Assembly (NCBI GenBank): GCA_035549075.1
Contig: DASZRT010000064.1
Coordinates: forward strand, 1 to 64,000
Direction: 5' to 3'
DNA: 64,000 bases
Source: DASZFV01 sp035549075
GTDB taxonomy: Bacteria > Myxococcota_A > Polyangia > Fen-1088
Shown: one piece after another, positions 18,298 to 30,439 of the stretch
How positions within the stretch are numbered: position 1 is the first letter of the stretch
Layout: every line of letters starts with the position of its first letter
Translations under genes and position numbers: made by a program
The notes under the pieces: model-generated
Seen by the model: only the letters and a program-made list of their open reading frames with translations
Told to the model about the DNA's origin: nothing
Databases searched by the model: none

Positions 18298-19166
18298 GCG
18301 TCGAGCCGTTCGCCTACGAGCGCGGCGCGCACGAGCGCAGCGTCGAGCTGTGGCGCAGCGGCCGGCTCGCGCGCCTCACGGCGCCCGACGGCTGGCTGTC
18401 GCTGGTCGCGCGCGTGCCGCTCGAAGACGGCGACAACCGCGTGGGCAGCGCCGAAGATCTCGCGATCGCGCTGCCCCGAGGGCGCGCGCCCGCCGACGTC
18501 GGCGTCTTCCAGCGCGTGGGCAAGAGCGTCAGCTTCACGCCCGCGGCAGGGCTCGCGCTGTCGGTCCGCGGGCGCGGCGGCACGCGCGCGCTCGAAGCCG
18601 GCGTCGCGACGCCGCTGCGCACGGATCACGACGGCGCGCCCGACAAGGTCGTCGTGGGTGACCTGACGATGGAGATCGCCGAGCACCCCGACGGCTTCTT
18701 CGTGCGCGTGCGCGATCCCGAGAGCGACACGCGGCGCACGTTCACGGGCATCGAGCACTTCCCGATCGATCCGAAGTTTCGCGTCGTCGCCAAGCTCGAG
18801 CGCTACGAGCCGCCCAAGGCCGTCGACCTCGGCTACGAGGCCGGCAGCACCGAGACCTACCTCTCGCCCGGCGCCGCCGTCTTCGAGATCGACGGCGTTC
18901 AATGCCGGGTCGAGCCCGTGATCGACGGCGATCGCGGGCGGTTGTATCTGGTCTTCTGGGATCCGACGGGCCGCGACAGCACCTACGGCGCCGGGCGCTT
19001 TTTGTACGCGCCCATGCCCGACGGCGATCGGGTGCTGCTCGACTTCAACCTGGCGTTCTCCCCGCCGTGCGCGTTCACGCCCTACGCGGCCTGCCCGCTC
19101 GCGCCCTCACAGAACCGGTTGAAGGTGCGCATCGAAGCCGGCGAAAAGTACACCCCGGGCTATTAA
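18294..19166 (+). CDS. DUF1684 family protein
   Basis: The 290-residue soluble protein matches the DUF1684 pattern: an N-terminal WRSGRLARLTAPDGWLSLVAR, GSAEDLAIALP, FTGIEHFPIDPKFRV, then DSTYGAGRFLYAP, VLLDFNLAFSPPCAFTPYAACPLAPSQNRL split over the C-terminal region, and a final IEAGEKYTPGY. No activity is established for the family. Translational coupling (GTGA) to the SQR-like flavoprotein suggests a related redox or sulfur role, but this is inference. It converges on the thioredoxin-fold gene with no spacer. Confidence 0.85.
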   Translation: MSVEPFAYERGAHERSVELWRSGRLARLTAPDGWLSLVARVPLEDGDNRVGSAEDLAIALPRGRAPADVGVFQRVGKSVSFTPAAGLALSVRGRGGTRALEAGVATPLRTDHDGAPDKVVVGDLTMEIAEHPDGFFVRVRDPESDTRRTFTGIEHFPIDPKFRVVAKLERYEPPKAVDLGYEAGSTETYLSPGAAVFEIDGVQCRVEPVIDGDRGRLYLVFWDPTGRDSTYGAGRFLYAPMPDGDRVLLDFNLAFSPPCAFTPYAACPLAPSQNRLKVRIEAGEKYTPGY

Positions 19167-19718
19167 TCATTCGGCGAGCAGCTTCTCGATCGTCGCGCGC
19201 ATGTCGGTGTAGTCGCGCGTGCCGAGGGCCATCGAGCCGCCGGGGTGCACGCGGCGCACGACGCCCTTCTTGTCGATCAGGAAGCTCACGCTCGTGAAGT
19301 CACGCTTCGGGCCGCTCAACCACCAGCGACGCAGCGTGCGCCAATCGCGATCGACGGCGACCGGAAACTTGAACCCGTAGTCGCCCACCCAGCCCTGGAC
19401 CTTCTTGACGTCCAGCGGGTGCTCGTCGTCCTTGTGGTGGTACATCCCGACGACGACGAGGCCGCGCGCGCGAAAGTCGGCGTCGAGCTGGTTGAGCGCG
19501 GGCGCCGTCACGCTGCAGTACGGGCACTCCTTCGACGTGAACCACCGGACGAGCACGACCTTGCCGCGCAGGCCCTCGACCGTGAGCGGCGCCGAGTTCA
19601 TCCAATCGCTCGCGTCCCAACCAAGCGCCGGCTTTCCGACGAGCTCGTCCCCCGGCGAGGCCGCGCGCGCAAGCGACAAGAACCCAAGCAAGACCGCCGC
19701 GACGGTGAGCGTGCGCAT
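19167..19718 (-). CDS. TlpA/AhpC-like thioredoxin-fold exported protein
   Basis: The 183-residue product has a signal peptide (RTLTVAAVLLGFLSLARAA). A thioredoxin fold follows with KVVLVRWFTSKECPYCSVTAPALNQL, giving a CPYC redox pair at about 65-68, and a typical SVSFLIDKKGVVRRVHPGG strand. It is likely a periplasmic thiol-disulfide reductase or peroxiredoxin-like protein. The insertion MYHHKDDEHPLDVKKVQGWV is longer than in simple thioredoxins and fits the TlpA/AhpC group. It is separated by 158 bases from the receptor gene that ends at 19877. Confidence 0.8.
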   Translation of the reverse strand: MRTLTVAAVLLGFLSLARAASPGDELVGKPALGWDASDWMNSAPLTVEGLRGKVVLVRWFTSKECPYCSVTAPALNQLDADFRARGLVVVGMYHHKDDEHPLDVKKVQGWVGDYGFKFPVAVDRDWRTLRRWWLSGPKRDFTSVSFLIDKKGVVRRVHPGGSMALGTRDYTDMRATIEKLLAE

Positions 19719-19876
19719 CGCGCAAGCCTAACCGAAGTTTGCCAAGGGGATCGCGTACGGGATCGGCTGGCCGACGCGGCTCTGCCGCGGCGACCAGCGG
19801 GGGCGAGGGGGGACGCAGAGGCGCCGCACCCGACCTGCCGAGCAACCTTCCGCTGAAGGCGCCGGGCGGTCCCCCC

Positions 19877-22258
19877 TCAGTAGTTGAAGTCCAGGCCGGC
19901 CCAGCCGGCGCGTGGGGCGCCCGGCCCGAGGAACTTGGGGCTGTTGTACGTCGGCCCCAAGACGTCGGTCGCGTCGCCGAGGACGCCGAACGTCGAGTAC
20001 TTCGCGTTCCCGAGGTTATCGGCGAGCACGAACACCGAGCCGTGCGACCAGAACCGGTACGCCGCGCGCGCGTTGACGACGACGTAGCCGGGGATCGGGT
20101 CCAGCAGGTTCGCTTCGTCGCCGCGGAAGTACTGGCTGCTGTTGCCGACGACGTTGACGCCCGCCGAGAGCCCGAACGGCGCGAGGTAGCCGAGGCCCAC
20201 CTTGACGATGTGCTTCGGCACCGACGGCAGGTGCGCGCCCGCCGGGACCTGGACCTGACCGTTGGCGTCGGCGTCGGGATGAGTCGCGCTCAGCGCCGTG
20301 AACGGCGTCTCGAAGGTGGCGTCGAGGTACGTGTAGTCGACGTTCCAGTCGATGCGCGAGCCGCCGAGGCGAATGCGGCCCGACAGGTCGGCCTCGAGGC
20401 CTTGGCGCCGCGTCTGGCCGACGTTGGCGAAGTACCCCTGGTTGGCGACGGTGCCCGACGTGATGAAGAGGATGTCGTCGGAGCTCACGGTGCGGAAGGC
20501 CGTGAGGTCGTAGGTGTAGCTCGCGATGCCCGGGCGCACGGAGCCGCGCACCCCCGCCTCGAACGTGCGCGCGACGACCTGCGCGAGCGGCGGATCGGCC
20601 GCGAACGCGTTCGGCAGGCGGCACGGATCCATCGGGCTCGCGCACGTGAGCTCGACGGCGGTGGGCGCGCGGTTCGACTCGCTGTAGCTGGCGTAGACGC
20701 CGAGCCAGCGGCGCGGCTGGTAGCTGAGCCCGAGCGCCGGGTTCACGCGGTTGAACGTGTGATCGCCCGTGAGATCGTCGCCGATTCGATCTTCAAGCGA
20801 GAGCTTCGTGAGGTTGAAGCGCGCCGACGCCGTCACGAAGAGATCGCGCCGGATCGAGAACGTGTCGGTCGCGTAGGCGCCGAGGTCGTTCACCGTGCTG
20901 TCGACGGCGATGGGCGAAGCGGGATCGAGGAAGCCGGTGTCGACCGTGTCGCGCCGGCTGTCGAGCGAGCCGACGGTCGACGAGGAGCGAAACGTAATGC
21001 GGCCCTGGTCGGCCTCGGCGCCGACGAACAGGTGGTTCTCGCGCGCGGCGAGGGGCGCGTCGACGGCCAGCTGCAGGCCGACGCCGTAGCTGGTCTGGCG
21101 CGTGTTGGTGCGGTTCTCGGCGGCGTCGTAGGCGTCGTCGAACGGCACGGGCGCGCCCGCCTTGTCGAGCACTGGCGTCTCGTTGCCGGCGTCGTCGACC
21201 GAGCACAGCACGCCCGGCATGGCCGTGCACTGCGACCAATCGTGCTGATCGCCGTTCACCGAGCGCGTCCGGTTCGTGCGCACGAAGGCCGTGCCCGACA
21301 GGCGCACGTGCTCGGCCAGCGGACGATCCCCACGCAGCGTCGCCATGAACATCTGGTTCTCGGTGCGGTCGGGCGTCGTGAAGACCGCGCGGCGATCCTG
21401 CGTCAGCAGCTGCTCGGGCGCGGCGCCGTTGCCCGTGAGGCTCGTGCTCGCGCCCATGAGCGACAGATCGAGCGACGACCCCTGATGGCGGTACGAACCG
21501 GAGAGGAACGCCTGCGCCGCGCGCGTGGGCGAAGCGGCGCGCCAGCCGTCCTCGTCGAAGACCTGCGCCGCCGCGAAGATGCCGAATGTCTCGCCGTGCG
21601 CCCCCGCGTCGGCGCGCACGAGCTTCCGGTTCCACGAGCCGTAGAGCACGGTGCCGTTGGCGTCGGGATCGGAGAAGCCGGTCTTCGTCTCGAGCGACAG
21701 CGCGCCGCCCAGCGTGTTGAGGCCGAAGATCGGGTTCGAACCGGGGATGACGTTCACCGACGAGATCGCGTTCGTGGGGATGAGGTCCCAATTGATCGTG
21801 TCGCCGAACGGCTCGTTGAGGCGCACGCCGTCGACGTACATGGAGAGTCCCTGCGGCGCGCCCAGCAGCGGCGACGCGAGGAAGCCGCGGTACTGGAGAT
21901 CGGGCTGCAGCGGGTTGCCCTGGACGTCGTTGATGTGGACGCTGCCCGTCGACTCGCCCATGAAGCCCGAGAGGTCGGCGCTCTTGTGGTCGGCGAGATC
22001 GGCGGCCGAGATCGACCGCACGTTGGCCGCGATGTGATCCTTCGGCAGGCCCGAGCCGTGGACGGGCGTCGTCGCGGTGACGACCGTTTCGTACGGGTAC
22101 TCGGTGTCCTTCGGCTCGACGGGCGCGGGCGCCGCCGTCGCGGGCGACGGCGGATCTTGCGCGAGCGCGGGAGCCGCCGCGAGCAGCGAGAGCAAAGCGA
22201 AGGTCGTCTTCAGCACGGCGCCACAAGACCGTGGCGACGCGAGGGCGTCAACCTTCAA
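19877..22258 (-). CDS. TonB-dependent outer-membrane receptor
   Basis: The 793-residue product (ATG 22258; a GTG at 22216 would give a more compact signal peptide KTTFALLSLLAAAPALAQ) has a TonB-box-like YETVVTATTP. It has a plug domain (ANVRSISAADLADHKSADLSG, GAPQGLSMYVDGVRLNEPFGD, IPGSNPIFGLNTLGGALSL) and a ~22-strand barrel ending with the aromatic LDFNY terminus typical of BamA substrates. It imports a scarce ligand such as a siderophore or cobalamin. The plug resembles the large CirA/FecA-like group of myxobacteria rather than a diagnostic BtuB. It lies directly behind BlaI-type palindromes and downstream of a BlaI/M56 pair. Confidence 0.9.
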   Translation of the reverse strand: MKVDALASPRSCGAVLKTTFALLSLLAAAPALAQDPPSPATAAPAPVEPKDTEYPYETVVTATTPVHGSGLPKDHIAANVRSISAADLADHKSADLSGFMGESTGSVHINDVQGNPLQPDLQYRGFLASPLLGAPQGLSMYVDGVRLNEPFGDTINWDLIPTNAISSVNVIPGSNPIFGLNTLGGALSLETKTGFSDPDANGTVLYGSWNRKLVRADAGAHGETFGIFAAAQVFDEDGWRAASPTRAAQAFLSGSYRHQGSSLDLSLMGASTSLTGNGAAPEQLLTQDRRAVFTTPDRTENQMFMATLRGDRPLAEHVRLSGTAFVRTNRTRSVNGDQHDWSQCTAMPGVLCSVDDAGNETPVLDKAGAPVPFDDAYDAAENRTNTRQTSYGVGLQLAVDAPLAARENHLFVGAEADQGRITFRSSSTVGSLDSRRDTVDTGFLDPASPIAVDSTVNDLGAYATDTFSIRRDLFVTASARFNLTKLSLEDRIGDDLTGDHTFNRVNPALGLSYQPRRWLGVYASYSESNRAPTAVELTCASPMDPCRLPNAFAADPPLAQVVARTFEAGVRGSVRPGIASYTYDLTAFRTVSSDDILFITSGTVANQGYFANVGQTRRQGLEADLSGRIRLGGSRIDWNVDYTYLDATFETPFTALSATHPDADANGQVQVPAGAHLPSVPKHIVKVGLGYLAPFGLSAGVNVVGNSSQYFRGDEANLLDPIPGYVVVNARAAYRFWSHGSVFVLADNLGNAKYSTFGVLGDATDVLGPTYNSPKFLGPGAPRAGWAGLDFNY

Positions 22259-22272
22259 CGACGAAAATCGTG

Positions 22273-22305
22273 TACGACGCGCGTCGGTTTACGACGAGCG
22301 TCGTA
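22273..22305. promoter_or_regulatory. tandem BlaI-type palindromes
   Basis: Two 16-base dyads occur 17 bases apart centre to centre: TACGACGCGCGTCGGT (22273-22288, two outer mismatches) and TACGACGAGCGTCGTA (22290-22305, one central mismatch). The layout mirrors TACTACA/TGTAGTA operators of BlaI/MecI repressors, with GC-rich substitution. They sit 15-47 bases upstream of the receptor ATG and close to the BlaI-family gene. Confidence 0.7.
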
Positions 22306-22363
22306 GTTGGCGCGCACGCGCTGATCGCCCGAGATTCACCCTGAATCCGCACCGCGCTTGGCC

Positions 22364-22379
22364 TACGACGATCGTCGTA
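22364..22379. promoter_or_regulatory. perfect BlaI-type palindrome
   Basis: TACGACGATCGTCGTA is a perfect 16-base palindrome between the M56 stop (22389) and the receptor start. It shares the TACGACG half-site with the two dyads 75-90 bases away. Three sites in one gap indicate cooperative repression. Confidence 0.7.
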
Positions 22380-22388
22380 ACGAAGGCG

Positions 22389-23240
22389 TCACGAGGCCAC
22401 GAACGGCATCGCGCGCACGACGTAGTCGCCGTAGCTCGCGCCGACGGCGAGCGCCGTGAGCAGCACGCTCACGACGACGAACGCGAGCACGGGCGCGCGG
22501 CGCGCGACGGTGTGAGGCACGGGCGCGAGCAACCGATGCACGCGCGACGCGAGCGAGATCTCCGAGCCGGTGAGCCCAGCGATCGCGAGCGCGCCCGTGG
22601 ACCTCGAGAGCCGCGCGACGGCGACGACAGCGGCCGCGAGATCTTCGCCGCGCGCCCCGCCCTCGCGCGCCTCTTCGTCGCGCGCGATCTCGAGCGCCGC
22701 GAGCCAGCGATTGAGCCGCGCGCGCGCCGCGGGGCTGGGCCACTGCAGATCGGTCACGACCTGCGCGAGCCAGATGCGCAGCGGATCGCGGTGCCGCACG
22801 TGGGCGCGCTCGTGCGCCATCGCCGCCGCGAGCGCGTCGCCGTCGAGCACGGCCGGCACTTCGCCCGCGACGACGACGCGCGGGCGCAGCAACCCCACCG
22901 TCGCGAGCGGCGGCCACGCGCGCGGGCGGCGCAGCGCGAGGACGGCGCGCACGGCGCAGCGAAGCCACAGCAGCGCGATCGGCGCGGCGACGAGCGCCGC
23001 GATCGGCGAGACCGGCTCGTCGGTGACGCCCGGCTCTTGAATCGCCCAGCCGAGCATCGTCGCGAGCGCGATCGCCGCCGGCAGCATCGTGAGCCAAATG
23101 TCGCGCCACGCGCGCGCCTCGAGCGCGCGGCCGCTCGACGATTCGTCGACGCGCGCGGCGAGCGGCGCCCAGCTCGCGATCCACGCGGCGGCGCCGCACA
23201 GCACGAGCACCATCGTCGTCAGCACGAGCTCACGGCTCAC
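22389..23240 (-). CDS. M56-family (BlaR1-like) membrane metallopeptidase
   Basis: The 283-residue protein has about four membrane helices (LVLTTMVLVLCGAAAWIA; IWLTMLPAAIALATML; SPIAALVAAPIALLWL; C-terminal PVLAFVVVSVLLTALAVG). A cytoplasmic gluzincin loop contains AAMAHERAHVRHRD, the HExxH zinc motif, followed by EIARDEEARE with the third ligand. BlaR1/MecR1 proteins cleave or inactivate the BlaI repressor on sensing a ligand. This one ends right after the last helix and lacks the extracellular penicillin-binding sensor, so the inducer is not a beta-lactam recognised through that domain. It overlaps the BlaI-like gene by 11 bases. Confidence 0.85.
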   Translation of the reverse strand: MSRELVLTTMVLVLCGAAAWIASWAPLAARVDESSSGRALEARAWRDIWLTMLPAAIALATMLGWAIQEPGVTDEPVSPIAALVAAPIALLWLRCAVRAVLALRRPRAWPPLATVGLLRPRVVVAGEVPAVLDGDALAAAMAHERAHVRHRDPLRIWLAQVVTDLQWPSPAARARLNRWLAALEIARDEEAREGGARGEDLAAAVVAVARLSRSTGALAIAGLTGSEISLASRVHRLLAPVPHTVARRAPVLAFVVVSVLLTALAVGASYGDYVVRAMPFVAS

Positions 23241-23631
23241 GGCGCGACCTCCGCAGGGCGTCGATCGTCGTCGTGAGCTCGTCGAGCAAGCCCGGATCGA
23301 TCTCGTCGATCACCTCGACGAGCGTCGCGAGCGCCGGGCGCGGGCCCTCGGCCAGCACGCTCGTGAGCGTGCGCGCGAGCCGCGCGCGCTCGACCTCTTG
23401 CCGCGCCGCCGACGCCCTGTAGAAGAAGGCCTTGCCCTCCTTCTTCACGCGCTCGACGAGGCGCTTGGCGTAGAGGCGATCGACCACGCGCGCCGTCGTC
23501 GTGTAGACGAGGCCGAGCGGCTCGCCCACGCGTTCGTGCAGCTCGCGCACGGTGACGGCGCCGCCCTCCCAGAGCGCGACGAGGACCGCGTACTCGAGCT
23601 TGCCGCCCGGCAGTGAACGTTCGCGTCCCAC
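23230..23631 (-). CDS. BlaI/MecI-family transcriptional repressor
   Basis: The 133-residue protein is a winged-helix repressor: GKLEYAVLVALWEGGAVTVRELHERV, LVYTTTARVVDRLYAKRLVERVKKEGKAFFYR, then an acidic dimerisation helix region. These are the BlaI/MecI landmarks (LE..VL..LW, YTT, KG.AF.Y). It should bind TAC-type dyads as a dimer, and three such dyads lie in front of the TonB receptor gene, the third gene of this cluster. The start is ATG 23631; the promoter region between it and 23669 is short. Confidence 0.9.
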   Translation of the reverse strand: MGRERSLPGGKLEYAVLVALWEGGAVTVRELHERVGEPLGLVYTTTARVVDRLYAKRLVERVKKEGKAFFYRASAARQEVERARLARTLTSVLAEGPRPALATLVEVIDEIDPGLLDELTTTIDALRRSRREP

Positions 23632-23668
23632 GCCGCGACCCTAGCATCACGGCGCGGGCGCGGCGCAG

Positions 23669-24331
23669 CTACTTCGTGATGGCGCCCTGGCAGAGGCCCG
23701 ACATCTTGAACGTGCCGGTGGCCTTATTCGCCGTCGCCGCGCCGCGCGGCATGAGCGGGAACCCGTCGAACTTGAAGGTCACGTTGTAGTAGCTCGTGAG
23801 GAGGCCCGGCGAGATCGCGGCCACCGTGAGCGTGGCGCCCGCGCCCGGCTCCCACGTGTAGTTGTCGACGCCGTCGATCGTGGAGAAATAGAGCGCGCCT
23901 TGTCCCGCGGCCAGCGTCGCGTCGATCGAGCCCATCGTGTACGAGGCGCCCACGGTGGGCGTCGGCCCCGCGACGGTGAGGTCGAGCGCGTGAGTGAGCG
24001 TGCCCATCCTCATTTGAGCGTGAAAGCCTTGGTTCTGGGGCGCGGCGTCCTTCGCGGGCTTCGTCGAGCCTTGGGCGCCCGTGTTGGTGAACTCGTCGAA
24101 CCCGACGTTCGAGCCCGTCGCGTCGGTGATCTGCAGATCGCACGGCATCTTCATGCCGCCGGTGCCGCCGGTGTTCGCCGTCCCGCCCGAGCCGCCCGTC
24201 TCCGTCGTGCCGCCCGACCCGCCCGAGCCACCACCGCCTCCGCTGCCCGCGCCCCCATCGTTCGATCCACCACCACCGCCACCGCACGAAATCAGCAACG
24301 CACCCAAGGTCACGGCCAGGACTGGTCTCAT
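23669..24331 (-). CDS. Gly-rich lipoprotein of unknown function
   Basis: The 220-residue protein has a lipoprotein signal (AVTLGALLISC, Cys16). A ~45-residue linker of Gly, Ser and Thr repeats follows. The compact C-terminal domain of ~150 residues is rich in beta-strands (CDLQITDATGSNVGFDEF, GSIDATLAAGQGALYFSTIDG, LTSYYNVTFKFDGFPL, TFKMSGLCQG). No family is recognised. A surface-exposed anchored domain is inferred. The gene seems monocistronic. Confidence 0.75.
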   Translation of the reverse strand: MRPVLAVTLGALLISCGGGGGGSNDGGAGSGGGGGSGGSGGTTETGGSGGTANTGGTGGMKMPCDLQITDATGSNVGFDEFTNTGAQGSTKPAKDAAPQNQGFHAQMRMGTLTHALDLTVAGPTPTVGASYTMGSIDATLAAGQGALYFSTIDGVDNYTWEPGAGATLTVAAISPGLLTSYYNVTFKFDGFPLMPRGAATANKATGTFKMSGLCQGAITK

Positions 24332-24455
24332 TCAGATCGTCTCCTCGTTAGAGGCGTCACGCTCACGGCGAGCACACGGCGCCGCGCGCATTGTAACGGG
24401 TTTCTCGACGGAGAGGCAGGCATCACGGTCACCGACCGCGACGCATTTCTGACGC

Positions 24456-28277
<3,822 letters not shown>

Positions 28278-28296
28278 GAGGTGAGTCTCGGGTCTA

Positions 28297-29226
28297 TCAG
28301 GAGGCGGCGGGTTTGTCGGCGAGGGCGAGGACGACTTGGAGGTGCGGTCGCTTGAGCTCACGCGAGGCGACGCGCGCCGTGGCGTCGACGAGGCCCGCGC
28401 GCGACAGCATCCCTCGGACGGCGCGCGGCGAGAAGCCCGCGTGGCGCTCGCCGAAGCGCGCCGTCACGTCGGACTGCTGGTGCTCGTCGAGGCACAGCAC
28501 GACGAGGCGGCCACCCGGGCGCAGCACGCGCGCGCACTCGGCGAGCACGCGCGCCGGCCGCTCGGCGTAGGTCAGCGTGTGGAAGACGAGCACGGCGTCG
28601 AACGAGGCGTCGGCGAACGGAAGCTCGTGCGCGTCGGCGACCTGCGTGCGCACGTGCTCGTGCCGGCGCAGCCGCGCGCGCGCCGTCTCGATGCGCCTCG
28701 GATCGACGTCGATGCAGGTCAGCGAGCGGCAGTACGGCGCGATCGCCGCGGCCGCGGCGCCGTCGCCCGAGCCCACGTCGAGCACGTCGCCGAGCTTCAG
28801 CAGCGCCGCCGTGCCCGCGACGAGCGACTGCCACGTGCGGCCCGGCGAGTAGTCCTGCTCGAGATCGTCGACCGCGGCCTCGCCGCCCTGCCCCCGCCGC
28901 TCGGCCTGCAGCTGGCGCAGCCGCTTCTGGTCGCCCTCGAGCGTCGGATCGCCCGCGCCCGCCGCCTCGTCGAGGCAGGCCCGCACGGCCGCGGGCAGCG
29001 ACTGTCTCTCCAGCGCGTAGAACGACTGCGGCCCTTGGCGCCGATCGCTCACGAACCCGGCCTCGCGAAGCTTTCCCAGGTGCGTCGACACGCGCGACTG
29101 CGCGATGCCCGTGACCTTCACGAGGTCTGTCACGCACAGCTCCTTGTCGCGCAGGAGCGCGCACAGCCGCATGCGGTTCTCATCCGCGAGCAACGCGAGC
29201 GCGTCGGTGTATTGGCCCAGGTTCAT
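28297..29226 (-). CDS. ArsR-type regulator fused to an AdoMet-binding methyltransferase domain (SahR-like)
   Basis: The 309-residue protein has an ArsR winged helix at about 1-95 (ALLADENRMRLCALLRDKELCVTDLVKVT, AQSRVSTHLGKLREAGFVSDRRQG). A class I methyltransferase fold follows at about 120-300 (LGDVLDVGSGDGAAAAAIAPY, CIDVDPRRIETARARL, FDAVLVFHTLTYA, VLRPGGRLVVLCLDEH). This architecture is that of the SahR group, which senses S-adenosylhomocysteine and represses methionine-cycle genes in proteobacteria; assignment here is by architecture and by its position directly upstream of metH. The Met start at 29226 lies just downstream of a strong inverted repeat. Confidence 0.85.
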   Translation of the reverse strand: MNLGQYTDALALLADENRMRLCALLRDKELCVTDLVKVTGIAQSRVSTHLGKLREAGFVSDRRQGPQSFYALERQSLPAAVRACLDEAAGAGDPTLEGDQKRLRQLQAERRGQGGEAAVDDLEQDYSPGRTWQSLVAGTAALLKLGDVLDVGSGDGAAAAAIAPYCRSLTCIDVDPRRIETARARLRRHEHVRTQVADAHELPFADASFDAVLVFHTLTYAERPARVLAECARVLRPGGRLVVLCLDEHQQSDVTARFGERHAGFSPRAVRGMLSRAGLVDATARVASRELKRPHLQVVLALADKPAAS

Positions 29227-29230
29227 CGAT

Positions 29231-29258
29231 CCAGATATCCGCTGATTTGGATATCAGG
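29231..29258. promoter_or_regulatory. inverted repeat in front of the ArsR-methyltransferase gene
   Basis: The arms CCAGATATCC (29231-29240) and GGATATCAGG (29249-29258) are inverted with one mismatch and an 8-base spacer. The site begins 5 bases upstream of the ATG. An ArsR-family dimer binding here would block the promoter of the regulator-metH operon. Confidence 0.65.
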
Positions 29259-29279
29259 ATACCTCAGTCCGCCCCCTGG

Positions 29280-30281
29280 TCAACCCATGTTGTTGGCGTC
29301 GTCGCCGGCCGTGACGTCGTAGCAGGCGCCCGTCACCATCGCCGCGGCGTCCGACGCGAGGAAGACGGCCGCCGGCGCGACGTCCTCCGGCTTTAGCCAC
29401 GGGACCTTGAGCGGGATGTGCGGGGCGCGCGCGTCGGCGGCCTGCTTCTGGGTCGGGTGTTGCGGCGGGTGCTCGGTCGCCTCGACCTCGCCGATGAGCG
29501 TGCGCCAGCGCGCCTCGTTGTGCGTGAGCGGCGTGTCGACGAGCCCCGGCACGAGCGCGTTCACCGTGACCTTGCTCTTGCCGAGCTCGAGCGCGGCCGA
29601 CTTCATGAGGCCGATGATTCCCCACTTCGAAGCGCAGTAGGACGACATGTTCTTCGAGCCGTGCTTGCCCTGCATCGACGCGACGACGATGACGCGACCG
29701 CGGCCGGCCTTGACGAGCGCCGGCGCGAAGGCGCGCACGGTGTTGGCCGTGCCGTTGAGGTTGTTGGCGACGACGTCATTCCACTCCCAGTCGTCCATCT
29801 CGAGCAGCGGCTTGTAGAGCTGGGTCGCCGCGTTCGCGACGACGATGTCGAGGCGCCCCCACTGTTTGAGGACCGAGGCCGATGTCGCGCGCAGGAACGC
29901 GATGTCGCGCACGTCGCCGACGACGGTCAGGAACTTGCGACCGCGCATGGCCACGAGGCGCGCGGTCTCGTCGAGATCCGCCCGCGTCGTGACGGCGTAC
30001 TCCTGAACCGGCAGGATCTTCGCGCACAGATCGATGCCGACGACGTCGGCGCCCGCCTGCGCGAGGTCGACGGCGATGGCGCGCCCGATGCCGCGCGCCG
30101 CGCCCGTGACGACCGCCACCCGCCCCGCGAGCGCGCCGTCGCCGCGCGGCGTTTCGGTTCCCGGCACGGCTGACCGTCCAGGCGTCGCCGACGTCGCCGA
30201 CGCGAGCACCGCCCCCGCGAGCGCGCCTCCGCCGAGCACCCGACGCCTCGTCAACCCACCCTTTCGTGCTTCGTCTTCCAT
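29280..30281 (-). CDS. Tat-exported SDR oxidoreductase, mycofactocin-type subfamily
   Basis: The 333-residue protein starts with a twin-arginine signal (LTRRRVLGGGALAGAVLASA). The SDR fold has VTGAARGIGRAIAVDLAQAGADVVGID (cofactor loop), NLNGT, a catalytic Ser in VASMQG and YCASK (catalytic Tyr/Lys). The insertion between the second strand and third helix (CAKILPVQEYAVTTRADLDE then TARLVAMRGRK) matches the SDR subfamily tied to mycofactocin or nicotinoprotein chemistry, in which NAD is retained. Export of an SDR by Tat would be consistent with a pre-bound cofactor. No mycofactocin genes are in the window. Confidence 0.8.
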   Translation of the reverse strand: MEDEARKGGLTRRRVLGGGALAGAVLASATSATPGRSAVPGTETPRGDGALAGRVAVVTGAARGIGRAIAVDLAQAGADVVGIDLCAKILPVQEYAVTTRADLDETARLVAMRGRKFLTVVGDVRDIAFLRATSASVLKQWGRLDIVVANAATQLYKPLLEMDDWEWNDVVANNLNGTANTVRAFAPALVKAGRGRVIVVASMQGKHGSKNMSSYCASKWGIIGLMKSAALELGKSKVTVNALVPGLVDTPLTHNEARWRTLIGEVEATEHPPQHPTQKQAADARAPHIPLKVPWLKPEDVAPAAVFLASDAAAMVTGACYDVTAGDDANNMG

Positions 30282-30439
30282 GCGCTTCGATTAGGCACGC
30301 GCGCGCTCGCTCGCCAGTGCAATTGGGTCAGGACGATCCTGCAATGTCGGTGTTTTGCGCGATCGCGACGATCTCTTCGCCGCCGCGGCTTGTCTCGCCG
30401 CATCGCCGCCGCATCTTGGCAAAGAGAGGAGTCACCACC

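Noticed and set aside
24141..24290. Similar repeat-rich block in the 23669 lipoprotein
   Set aside because: It encodes the Gly/Ser linker; no spacer-repeat structure.
24392..24413. TGTAAC upstream of the Gly-rich lipoprotein region
   Set aside because: The 16-base spacer is followed by AGGCAG instead of CGTA, and no gene begins downstream on that strand.
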